From: Melieria omissa
Lineage: Eukaryota; Arthropoda; Insecta; Diptera; Ulidiidae
Reading direction: 5' to 3'
Length of the DNA stretch: 64,000 nucleotides
Assembly (NCBI GenBank): GCA_963971225.1
Contig: OZ020268.1
Location: 49,340,404 to 49,404,403, forward strand
Position numbers and translations under genes: made by a program. Below, in pieces: positions 13,140-22,075 of this stretch (position 1 is the stretch's first letter; the number at the start of each line of letters is the position of its first letter). The notes under the pieces were generated by a model. It did not search any database. It was not told where the DNA came from and saw only the letters and a program-made list of their open reading frames with translations.

Positions 13140-14157
13140 TAAAAAAATTGATACTAGGACAATTTGTTGTCCCACACAACTTTCCCGGCAACTTTCTTTA
13201 GCTTAATTAGCACACTGCACAACGCCAGACATTTCTCGTTTAGATCTCTTCAACAACGACGGTTCTGATCTTTGTCGCCGAAGCCTAATCGCTCATTTCG
13301 TTTAATTAACTGACCTGCGTTCACTTGAATGTTTGGAATTTTTTAACTGCCGCATATTGGTGCCTCAATGGCTCTCAATTTAAAGCGTTGACCAGCTGGA
13401 AGCCATACATGGCCACCTTGTAACCAGTTTGTAATACAACAAATTTCAGATACTTGTAACAATCACTTGAAAAAATCACAAACAAAAAATTAAAAACAAG
13501 ATAACTAACGTTCAGCGTGCGCTCGAATGCAACAACAATGCAGCCATTCACACACAAATCTGCATGAATTCATGCCGACCAGCGACACGTTGTTGCATAA
13601 CGCGGCCGCCGCAGTCGTCTAATCAACACTGGATGTAGCCAATGCGGCCAGTGGCCGTTGGCCGGATGCCGGCCGCCGTCCTACAACTAAACAATTTTTC
13701 ATGCACTGCTTTTGACCTTCTTTTAATCAATCAAGCTTGAAGTAACGGTAAATGTGAGCGCTGCACAGTCAGTTTGGCAAGACACAAGAGAGATAGTCAA
13801 AGATTGAGAAGTAGAGAGAGAGAGAGAGGGAGTGCAAGTGAAGAATTGCTGCGGCTAAGTGGCGTTGCGTCAGTCTCAATCAGGCGTGGAGCGGCCTGCT
13901 GACAGGATTGAGCAGCTCGACCGTTGGTCAGTGGCCTGAGAATTGGAATGAACGCGCCGGTTGAGTTGTGGCTTGCGTTGCGGTATGCAAAACAACGGAA
14001 CGCAGCAACAAGACATAACAACAACAACAACAAGAAATATGTAGTCACAGTGGGAAACTCGGAAGACGTGGTGGATTGTTATGTGTTGGTTTATCAGCGC
14101 TACACATCATTTCACACTTCTGGTGGCCGGCGTGGCCGCGCACAATAGAGTTGTTGC
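13140..14157. other. No supported gene; GC-rich patches
   Basis: Holds a GA run (13812-13830), CAA runs near 14020 and two similar ttgttgcat-acgc-gccgccg blocks (13590 and 14151). Short frames on both strands overlap here, but none has supported splice sites apart from the 14158 candidate. Confidence 0.5.
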
Positions 14158-14253
14158 ATGACGCCGCCGCCGGTGGTGGCACCAACTGCAGTGGCCGCGC
14201 CAAAAGATTCATTTCCATGCCTAAGTGGTGCTATTAATTATTTCCAAGTCATC
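14158..14253 (+). CDS. Candidate first coding exon of the plus-strand gene
   Basis: An ATG at 14158 with an in-frame TAG four codons upstream opens 32 codons (MTPPPVVAPTAVAAPK..., ending YFQVI). It runs exactly into ATC|gtaagttg, a good donor in phase 0. The next good plus-strand acceptor with coding sequence (20117) also needs phase 0. The start context (ttgc before ATG) is weak, and the second half is AT-rich like an intron. A phase match alone happens one time in three by chance. If correct, the pgant gene is nested antisense in the 5.86-kb intron between them. Confidence 0.3.
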
Positions 14254-14714
14254 GTAAGTTGTCTTTTTTTGAAAGTTTCTTGAAACACGAGGCGTGTCGA
14301 GGCGTCTTGATTACAAGCACAACGTAGCGTTTTGAGTCACAACAGTTTCAGTTACTTTGATTAAGATGAAATGGCTTTTTAGACAGTTGTAGCGAGGCCT
14401 CGACCCTGTCAAGAAACTATGGGTTAAATTAGTAATCATATAACCTGCATCTACTCAGTTAAGTATAGTCGATATGTAAGCCACAAGTCAGAGTAAAACT
14501 TTGGTTCGATTTGTAAAACATTTGACTCATAATTTTGTATTAAAGACTGCTTACAAAAGATCACATATCATTTTCAGATACACTCGCTTTTAGATCTTGA
14601 CCGACTCACTAGTAGTGTTGCCCAGCTTATTCTGGTTAGCTATGACCAAGGTATCGGTTGGTTAACCTCTAAATTCTCTTATCTAAAGGATGATTATATT
14701 AACTTTATTAACCT

Positions 14715-15170
14715 CACCTAACCTAGAAGGCACCGGCCTGCCAAAGGTTCTACCAATGAGATCATCCTCGTCCTATGGGACATAAGAGATATCAGCGAAT
14801 CTTTCAGGTGGCAGTGTATTTGCAAATCTATTTTGAAGTCCAATCACTGCTTCTTCTAACATCCACTTCAACGTAACCTAATATAGTAGACATTGGTCTG
14901 CCAAAGGTTCTACCGATAAGACCATCTTTGTCCTATGAGCCATAAGGGAATCCCAATGGATCTTATAGCTTGTAGCTATATCAAACATATTTAGGAGTTT
15001 CAATCACTGATTTTCCTGACATCCACTCTAACCCTACTTACTGTAATGGACATCGGTCTATCATAGGTTTTTCCGATGAGACCATATTTGCCCTATTAGC
15101 CATACGGGAACGCCAATAGATCTTCTAGGTCGCAGAGTATTTTCAAACATATTTTGAAGTTCAATTAATT
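14715..15170. repeat. Three-copy tandem repeat of about 161 bp at the pgant 3' side
   Basis: ctgccaaaggttctacc-type blocks fall at 14732, 14892 and 15053, each followed by gagaccatYtttgtcctatg and atccactYtaacc-type blocks. The array ends about 90 bp beyond the pgant poly(A) signal. Confidence 0.8.
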
Positions 15171-15253
15171 CCTCATTAATTTTTTCACAATCGATTTGAA
15201 TACATCTTCTCACTTTGTCCAACAGGTGGCAACACATTACCCCGCAATTTGCT

Positions 15254-15259
15254 TTTATT
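15254..15259 (-). terminator. Candidate poly(A) signal of the pgant gene
   Basis: AATAAA on the minus strand, 56 nt past the TAA stop. This implies a very short 3'UTR of about 70-90 nt. A short 3'UTR is plausible for a compact fly gene; the cleavage site is not determined. Confidence 0.5.
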
Positions 15260-15314
15260 AAGAATTCAACCAACGTATCATACAATAAATTGAAATTAGT
15301 GTTAAAATTAGAAA

Positions 15315-15977
15315 TTAACTGAGAGCCAGTCCGTCATAGAAGACATCCAGCGCCGTGTCGTTGACGTGACCAAACAACCATTTCATGCGCAAATTCGAGT
15401 TGTCGCACACATTCGCATAGATTGCGGTCTTGCCATTCTCGACGACCGCTTCGAGGCAGCTGGTGCCGTGCAATCCGTGCACCAGCCACTGATGCTGGCG
15501 ATCGTAGTGCCAGAACTGGTTGCCGCCCTGATTGTGACACGACCACATCCACACGGTGGCGTTCTCGTGCGTCGCCTGCACGTCCAGACATGGGCCGTTC
15601 TTGTTGCGCACATCGCGTCCATAGCTCAGCGCCCAGTGCTGATTCGCCTGCGGATGCGTCTTGTTCGCGGCGCAGAAGTACAGACCCACAGCGCTGTTGC
15701 TGCCACCGTTGAGCGTATCCAAACAGTAGAGCGGGAATGCTACGCTTTGTATGGCGCCGCTAGCGTAGTCGGGCGGCTGCACCGGCGGAAAGTACTCCAG
15801 CAAATCGGGCGCCACTTCCTCGAGGAACCACTTGAATGATTTGCAGTTGAGACGCTCGCGCACCGCTCGCTGGACGCTTAGATTGCCCGCGTCAATGTTG
15901 TCGTACACGTTCGGCTGGCGTTCGTACACGTAGCGTTTATACTCGTCCATCCACACTTCGGCCACGCGTTTATGGTT
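15315..15977 (-). CDS. pgant exon 3: end of catalytic domain and ricin lectin domain
   Basis: 663 nt including the TAA stop; the acceptor is tatgatag. It starts [13 protein letters not shown], the conserved block after the catalytic motif, then [10 protein letters not shown] and the whole ricin-type lectin domain. The lectin is in a single exon here, with no sign of an alternative lectin exon inside the 57-nt intron 15978-16034. Intron 1 (16798-18647) could still hide one. Confidence 0.95.
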   Translation of the reverse strand, partial: NHKRVAEVWMDEYKRYVYERQPNVYDNIDAGNLSVQRAVRERLNCKSFKWFLEEVAPDLLEYFPPVQPPDYASGAIQSVAFPLYCLDTLNGGSNSAVGLYFCAANKTHPQANQHWALSYGRDVRNKNGPCLDVQATHENATVWMWSCHNQGGNQFWHYDRQHQWLVHGLHGTSCLEAVVENGKTAIYANVCDNSNLRMKWLFGHVNDTALDVFYDGLALS

Positions 15978-18900
15978 CTATCATACATTATGCAAAATAT
16001 ATCATCTAGGCAGTGATATTGCTTGGGGACTTACCCTTGCCACGAAATTGTAAGAGCGCGGACTTGGTCGCTCGGCCATGGGACCGCGAAAGATGTGCGC
16101 CACGCGCGAGCATGGCACATCGAGCAACATGCCGCCGCACATCCAAATCTTGAAGCTCAACTCGTACTGTTCGGCACCCCAGATTTCCAGGCCCTCGTCA
16201 TAGCCGCCTAGTTCCCAAAAGAAATTGCGACCAATTGCAAATAGGCCGCCCATCATTACCGGATTGTGATAGGGCGCCGTCTTGTCGGAGTTTTTCGCGG
16301 GCAGCTGTTTGTAACTCATTAACCAATCGAAGGCGCCACGCGAACCATCCTGATAGCCGCCAGTATAGGCAAAGGTGGCATGATCAATGATATCCACAAT
16401 GGGACATGTGGATATTTTGGGATTCACCGCTATGGGTTCCAAGAGTGGCGGCAGCCAGTTTTGTGTGCACTCGATGTGCGAGTCGAAGAAGATGATTACA
16501 TCGGCAGAGGCTCTCTTAGCGCCGGCCAAACGTGCCGATATAAGACCGCCGCGTACCGCTTGGCGTACAATCGACACCAGGTTGGGAAAATTCTCCGCCA
16601 TGTAGTCATCGAGTTGGGCCTTCAGATATTCGCGATCGCTGCCGTCGTCGACGAGAATGATTTGCCGGAGCAGCTGGGCGGGTGTGCGATTGACGATGCT
16701 GTGCACGGAGCGCAACAGCACACTAAAGTATTCGTTGTAGAAGGGAAGGACGATGCTGACGGTGGGCAGTTGGGCGAGGTAAAGTTTGGTGCGGCAACTG
16801 CGAAGGAGAAAAGAGGGTTGGATGAGTAGGGAGTTGTTTTGGAGAAAAGGATTAGATGAGTAAACAATTGAGTTGTAAGGAAGGGAAGGGAATTTGAAAG
16901 GTCACTATTACTGCCAGTAGTTTGGTAGCGAAACATCTGATTTCTCTTAAAGATAACAGAAAACAAGGTGCACCGGTAGAAAGGTGACTCAATGAAAACA
17001 AAAACCGCTATTTGTTGTTGGGAAACCAATATGGTCTTTGCCAGCCATGAAGCCCATAGTCTACGTCTTGTATGCTTTCATATCTGATATCTACTGAAAT
17101 TCATCTTACACAAATTTCATGGTCAACTATACTATTTCCCATGAACAATCAATGTATCTCAACTTTCGTTATCGAAAAACTAACTGAGATAGTGTGTACT
17201 AATGCAGTAGTGTAAGTTTGGTGCAGAAGCTACTAGTAAACTTGAAATATTAGTAGAACTAGACTAGGAATCGTTAGAAAACGTTAGCTTCCTTTTGTTC
17301 ATTCTCCTTCACTCTCTCGATAGATAACGCTGTGTTTTTCCACGTCATGCCAACAAGCTGGACTTTTCCGGAACTTCTCGGATGACGCTTTTTTTAGAGC
17401 TACTTCAATGAGAGAGAGTCTCTAGTATGTTGTTATCACTGTTCAGCTTTTTATCTTGGAGTGCCCATTGTTTTAATAACTTATAGAACTTCAAACTTGA
17501 TTGACAACGTTTAAGATCAAAAAAAAAAATGTCAGCTGATATCAGATATGAATACAAGTAATCCTGTTTTTACACGGTCTTTTTTACACGATTTTGATTT
17601 AACACGGTTTGAAAATTGAAAAAATTTTTAATTTTTCGTGCTAAATGGAATAAAATCGTGTAAAAAAATTAAAAATTGTTTTATTTTCAAACCGTGTTAA
17701 ATCAAAACCGTTTGAAAAAAGACCGTGTAAAAACAGAATTAGGTGTACAAGTAATTTAGACAATGAGTGTCGTAATCTTCTTTAGTGATCTAGAGAGCTT
17801 CATACTAGGCTACAGGAATTTCTGCCGAAGCGGCCTCTCTGATTAGGAAAAGAGTCTACATCATTTGAACCGTCATTGCTTCACGCTTTCCAGAAGCAGA
17901 TGTGAAGTATCCTTTCTTTAATACTCTAGAGAACATCAAATTTGACTTTCAGAACTTCAGCTAAAGTGGAGTCAAAGATTTGATGAGACTGCTTATCACC
18001 TGGACTCTGACTGCTCGACTCTCTCTAGGCACATCTTGGAGTTTCGCTTCTTTGGAAGCCTAGAAAATATCTAACTTGACTGTCACAACTTGAGTGGAAG
18101 CAGTCTAAATGAATAAGGGAGACTTTCAATTACCTGCAATGGCACTACTCGATTCTCTCTTCCTCTTGGGATGTCTCTTCTTCCATAATCTAGAGCACTG
18201 CAAACCTGACTGCAAAAGTTCAGAAGAAGAGCTCTAAACTGCAGTGGAAACTACCTCCAGTGGGAGAAAGAGATTTTGATAACCTATAGTGCCATTGCTT
18301 AGTTCTCTCTCTCTCTCTAGATTCAAGTGGAATACCGAGGACTGCCAATTCTTTATACATTTGAAGCCTTTTAAATCAGTGGATATTAGAGACTGTTGAA
18401 GGTTCGCTCACAAATCAAGGAAGGAAGGGTCCTCACTGATATCATTAGCAATACATCCCTTACCCTTTCGGTAATGTAAAGGTTTCCGCTTGCTGGGCTG
18501 TGTCTTCAGACACGTTTCTGTGTCCTCACAGTCTTTCCACTCGAATCCCTAACCCTTTCGATCATTGAAATTCCATTCCTAAAACCAAACGAACTTTTGT
18601 GCCATCCTCACCTTTCTCCAAGTCTCTCTGCCCCCCTCCTCACTTACCTCTCTTTCCTCACATCCGGCAGCGAACGATTCACCGAGATCATATCGGACAG
18701 CAACGCATTGAAGCCGTTCTCCATGGACAAGTTTTTCTCCCGCTCCTTTTGCGTTTCGTCCAGTATGTAGGCCGGCATGCCGTGCTCGCCTGTGCCCACA
18801 CGCTTTGCTTCCTCTTCCATTTGTGCGTAATTCTCCCAATCTTTTTTCGGTCCTTGCGCTTCTGGTATTTCAAATTGAGATGCCTTTGCGCTGCGCTGCG

Positions 18901-19171
18901 TCTCCTCGCGGCGCTCTTTGAGCGCACGCGGCGGTATGACGATACGTTGCTGTACAGGCGGACGTGGTGGGCGTGGCGTTTTCGCGCGACCACCGAACGG
19001 TGCAAACGTGGGCGTTACCGGATCGCCGTTCATGTCGGTGGCGGGCTCCGTTTTGGCATTGTTCGCCATGCGCCGCTCCACAATGACAGAAGTCACAAAA
19101 CTAATTACTGCCACTGTGGCCACGAGGAAAAGTATTTTGCGAACGAGACGTTTGACGAAGCGTTTCTTCAT
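15315..19171 (-). CDS. Polypeptide N-acetylgalactosaminyltransferase, complete three-exon gene (GALNT10-like)
   Basis: Golgi type II membrane enzyme that starts mucin-type O-glycosylation by moving GalNAc from UDP-GalNAc to Ser/Thr. Exons on the minus strand are 19171-18648, 16797-16035 and 15977-15315; they sum to 1950 nt, or 649 residues plus TAA. Junction phases agree: exon 1 ends in AG, and exon 2 supplies T to make Ser175 just before CRTK. Exon 2 ends on AGG in phase 0. The start ATG follows CAAA and has an in-frame TAA four codons upstream. Visible parts are a short cytosolic basic tail, a membrane anchor at about residues 13-31, a stem, and the SLPDVRKE block ending exon 1. The GT-A domain has VDDGSD (224-229), the DSH metal motif (280-282) and His409. 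The Gal/GalNAc-T motif (369-397) reads WGAEQ where WGGEN/WGGEQ is usual. The ricin-type lectin spans about 503-635, with CLD, CLD and CLE repeats and QxW, QxW, MKW. CKSFKWF and WLFGHVNDT resemble GALNT10; a Pgant9-group fly gene is possible but not proven. Confidence 0.96.
16035..16797 (-). CDS. pgant exon 2: GT-A catalytic domain
   Basis: 763 nt, bounded by an acceptor ttctccttcgcag and a donor gtaagtcc. It encodes residues 175 (last base) to 429, including [13 protein letters not shown], the VDDGSD loop, DSHIE and the Gal/GalNAc-T motif ending FKIWMCGG. The open frame runs upstream of the first in-frame GTG/ATG to the acceptor, so this is an internal exon and not a separate short gene. Confidence 0.95.
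16798..18647 (-). other. pgant intron 1 contents
   Basis: 1850-bp intron. Besides the MITE (17564-17736), 17780-18330 holds a weak tandem array with tctagagaacatcaaacttg and ttctctctctct-type blocks spaced about 120-130 bp. No further coding exon was seen on either strand, although a small alternative exon cannot be excluded by eye. Confidence 0.6.
17564..17736. mobile_element. 173-bp inverted-repeat MITE in pgant intron 1
   Basis: The left arm starts ctgtttttacacggtc and the right arm is its reverse complement, gaccgtgtaaaaacag. The arms stay largely complementary for about 75-80 bp and would fold into a long hairpin. Sub-motifs TTACACGATTTT and TTAACACGGTTTG recur inside the arms. No coding capacity. 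Flanks (aatc / aatt) hint at a short AT-rich target duplication, but it is not clean. Confidence 0.8.
18648..19171 (-). CDS. pgant exon 1: cytosolic tail, membrane anchor, stem
   Basis: This first coding exon has 524 nt, giving 174 codons plus two bases of Ser175. It begins with Lys/Arg-rich residues 2-12, then a hydrophobic run at about residues 13-31 ([19 protein letters not shown]) with no cleavable-signal look, so a type II anchor. A proline- and charge-rich stem follows. The end carries the family block [18 protein letters not shown], which normally lies just before the catalytic domain. The donor is AG then gtaagtg (gt at plus-strand 18647-18646). Confidence 0.94.
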
Positions 19172-19452
19172 TTTGCTCAGTTAATTGCTGGAACTGAGCG
19201 ATTTCTTCGCATCGGCGTAGAATTGACAACTGTTGGCGTAGAATTGCGCGTGTTCCAGTTAGTTTCGTTGAAATGAGATGAAATTCCGCCAACTGTGGCT
19301 CGGTGTGTGTTCAGTAATTATTCTGAGTGCATTTGACAGTCGCGCACATTAGTCGTACAAGCTGCTACTAGCTGATAAGGCTGATAAGCTTTTGCCGGCC
19401 GATTGGTGACGTGGTGTTGCGCTGCAGCGGGCACCGGCGTTTGTTGTTTATA
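19172..19452 (-). promoter_or_regulatory. Likely pgant 5'UTR and proximal promoter
   Basis: Minus-strand sequence directly upstream of the start codon has no other gene. It is moderately GC-rich and contains a TATAAA at 19452-19447. No convincing initiator was found about 30 nt further on, so the transcription start is not fixed. An additional upstream non-coding exon is possible. Confidence 0.3.
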
Positions 19453-19784
19453 CTTTTTATTCTTTTTGTTTGGGGCTGACTTTGTGCCAATGCGATGTTA
19501 TAATTGAAACTCGTAAGTTTTTTGTAGAAATGTAAAATTGTTTTTATCTGACGGACAGTAATGGTGACGATGACGATGCTGTGTACAAAAATAGCTAAAG
19601 ACTCTGTTCTGAACAGAAGAAAGTTGTCATATAAAGGGTGATTTAATGAGAGTAGCTTGGATTGAGACTACTCTGTAAAGTGGCTGGAAAGCTATCAGTA
19701 AGCGGCAAATGTTTAAAGATATGTTATTATGTTTTTTAGTATGTAATTAGTTGACTAAAGACAAATATTCAGATAAAATTATTG

Positions 19785-20002
19785 TGACCATGTCATACTT
19801 TATGTCATATTATGTGACTATGTCACACGTCTATGTCACACTATGTGAATATGTCACAATATATGACTATGTCACAGTATGTGACTATGTCACACTATGT
19901 GAATATGTCACACCATGTGACTATGTCACACTATGTGACTATGTCACAATATGTGACTATATCACACTATGTGACTCAATTACGTCACACTATGCGACAT
20001 AA
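19785..20002. repeat. 18-bp palindromic tandem array, GTGAC-TAT-GTCAC
   Basis: About eleven or twelve copies of tatgtgactatgtcacac. Each unit contains GTGAC and GTCAC as perfect inverted arms around TAT, so every unit can form a small hairpin. Both plus frames stay open through it only because 18 is a multiple of 3. The array ends 114 bp before the splice acceptor at 20116. Confidence 0.9.
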
Positions 20003-20116
20003 TGGAGTTAGCATCAGTCAGTCTTCGTAGTCAAATTGTCATCAAACTTCCAACTTTTCTCTGAAACATATTCTTCCAATTTCAACTCACCTGCTTCAAC
20101 TGTTTTCTACTTGCAG

Positions 20117-20970
20117 CTGCTCAGCTCGCTGGCCACCGATTTGGATATTATGCTAAATGACCTCAGATCGTCGCCCAGTTCGCGTTTGCTGCCTCCGGCG
20201 CATCATCTCCATCAGCGCAACGCCTCCAATGGATCGAATGCCTCGTCGTCGCCACTGACAGTGGGCGGCTCGCACACGTCCACCGGTTATCTGCACAGCG
20301 CACTGCGTAGCAATCAACAACAATACAACTCATCAGCGACGCAGCAGCACGCGCCACACTCGCACCAACAGGCGCACACTGCAACTGTGCAAATAATTCC
20401 CGCCCAGTCAGCGGCGGCGCCAACGCCAACACCGGCGCAACGCTACACTCGTGCCGCCAGCGCCACTTCGGCCAGCCCGAATCGTGCGCAGCAACGTCTC
20501 CAGCAGGATGCATCAAAACTGCGTGCGCGCCACAACAGTGCCGCCAGCTGTGGCGGCTGCGAACTGGCAGCGGCGGCCAGCAATGTTGGCGCGGACAAAT
20601 CGCCTGCGGGACTGTCGCCCGAAGTGCGGCAAATACAAAAGTTGCCACTGTGGTCATATCAGCACAAACAGCTGCAGCAACCGCAAAAATTGCAGGTACA
20701 ACTGCTGCAGCAACAGCAGCAGGCAACGCGCGCCATTGTCACACCGGCAGCACAGGTTGTTCGTACGCCATCGTTGCGCAGCGGCGTCAATACTCCGAGC
20801 GGTAGCGGTGTTGGTGGTCTATCAAAAACCACCACAACATCGACCGCCACAACTGCCACTTCGACCCTGCTCACGCAGTCATCGGCAACGAAATCGACGG
20901 ATCGACGTAGCGGCAGCAATGGAGCAACGTACGGTGTCAATTGGCGGCAATCTTCGACGAGTTACTTTGG
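20117..20970 (+). CDS. Internal coding exon of an unidentified LD-motif, S/T/A/Q-rich protein
   Basis: Acceptor ttttctacttgcag ends at 20116; donor G|gtaagtgg follows 20970. The exon is 854 nt: it starts in phase 0, gives 284 codons, and ends after the second base of a Gly codon. Third positions are GC-rich, unlike the flanking DNA, which supports real coding. Residues 9-16 read LDIMLNDL, an exact fit to the paxillin-type LD pattern (L-D-x-[LM]-[LM]-x-x-L), preceded by LLSSLAT. The rest is low complexity: Ser/Pro, His/Gln, Ala/Thr, a Q-rich part near residues 185-205 (QQPQKLQ, LLQQQQQ), a Thr-rich stretch, then TYGVNWRQSSTSYF. No folded domain is visible. A cytoskeletal or focal-adhesion scaffold is conceivable from the LD motif alone, but I do not recognise the gene. 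The open frame upstream of 20117 is intron read-through. Confidence 0.85.
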
Positions 20971-21759
20971 GTAAGTGGAAACAAATTACTGATTCGGTGG
21001 TGGGTGATAAGCTAAGTATGTGAGATATGTTGAGATGTGCAATAGGGTCCAAGGGTTCGATTACAAGTCAGAGAACTATGGGTCCGAAGGTGGAGGGTCA
21101 AAAGTGTGTTCTGCACTGTGACCTGTTGGATCGGTTTCGCTTTACTCAGATATTCTATGCAGCTGAACTAAGCACACTTTGCCCTACCACAACACCTCTT
21201 TACTGTTTGGATTCTAAGAAATACTTTTTACTCCAAAATTGTAGTCCGTTTTTGCCATTGTTGTAATTTTGTACGATCTATAAATCCGAAAACATTTGAC
21301 TAATTTCCCTACTAACAAAAGTAAACCCAAAAGTGTCTACAAAACAATCGAATCCTTAGTCGATTTGCTTACATTTAAACTAATCAAAAAATTATCAGGA
21401 ACTAGAATACCATGAAGGTTTGATAGACGACTTCACTAACCTTAAAGTAATGAAGAACTATAGTATTTCGAAAATTGTTTAGAGTTCCTGTGCATTCGAC
21501 TTACTTTTTCATGAAGAACACTTGTACAAAAGCCTCTATAAGAGTGGGATAATCTGAAGGTTAGGTTAAGTTAAATAATGCGTAGATTTAGAGCTTTGAA
21601 AAAGGAAACCAAGCATGTCCTAACTAGGACTCGTAATACAGCATAGGTAGAGGCGGAAAGTATGGAGAGAGTAGTGCGAAACTTACACTTACATAAACCT
21701 TCTTACTTGTCAGACGGTATCCCTCCCGGGACCACCGTGGTAATACGTTAGGAAATATG

Positions 21760-22075
21760 GGTAGTGGTATGGAGAAGACGTATGGAAATTGTAATGAGTA
21801 TGGCTATGTGTATGGGTATAGATATGGGTATGGGATAGGGGTGGGTGTGGATATGGTATAGGTATAGGCATGGGTAGGGGTAGGGTTAGGGGGTGGGTAT
21901 GTATATGGATATGTATATGGATATGGGTGTGGGTACGGATATGGGTATGGGTATGGATATGGATATGGAAATGGGATGGGTATGGATATGGATATGGGTA
22001 TGTGTATGGGTACCAGATATGAGTATGGGTTTGGGTACGGGTATAGGAATGGGTATAAGTATGAGTATGGCTATG
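21760..22075. repeat. TATGGG/TATGGA hexamer array
   Basis: About 50 imperfect hexamers of tatggg, tatgga and tatgtg type. The purine/G bias is strictly on the plus strand. Runs of GGG spaced by 3-9 bases occur (for example 21865-21900). Histidine/tyrosine/threonine-rich minus frames here are repeat products. Confidence 0.85.

Noticed and set aside
15366..15839. 157-residue plus-strand frame opposite pgant exon 3
   Set aside because: Antisense shadow of a GC-rich conserved coding exon; no start context or domain.
18599..19276. 225-residue plus-strand frame opposite pgant exon 1
   Set aside because: Antisense shadow; the minus strand carries the supported exon with phase-correct splice sites.
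19751..20030. Two plus frames rich in YVTM/CDYVTL repeats
   Set aside because: Products of the 18-bp palindromic array upstream of the splice acceptor.
20036..20116. Start codon at 20036 for the LD-motif protein
   Set aside because: The segment 20036-20116 ends in a strong pyrimidine tract and ttgcag acceptor, so it is intron; the coding exon begins at 20117.
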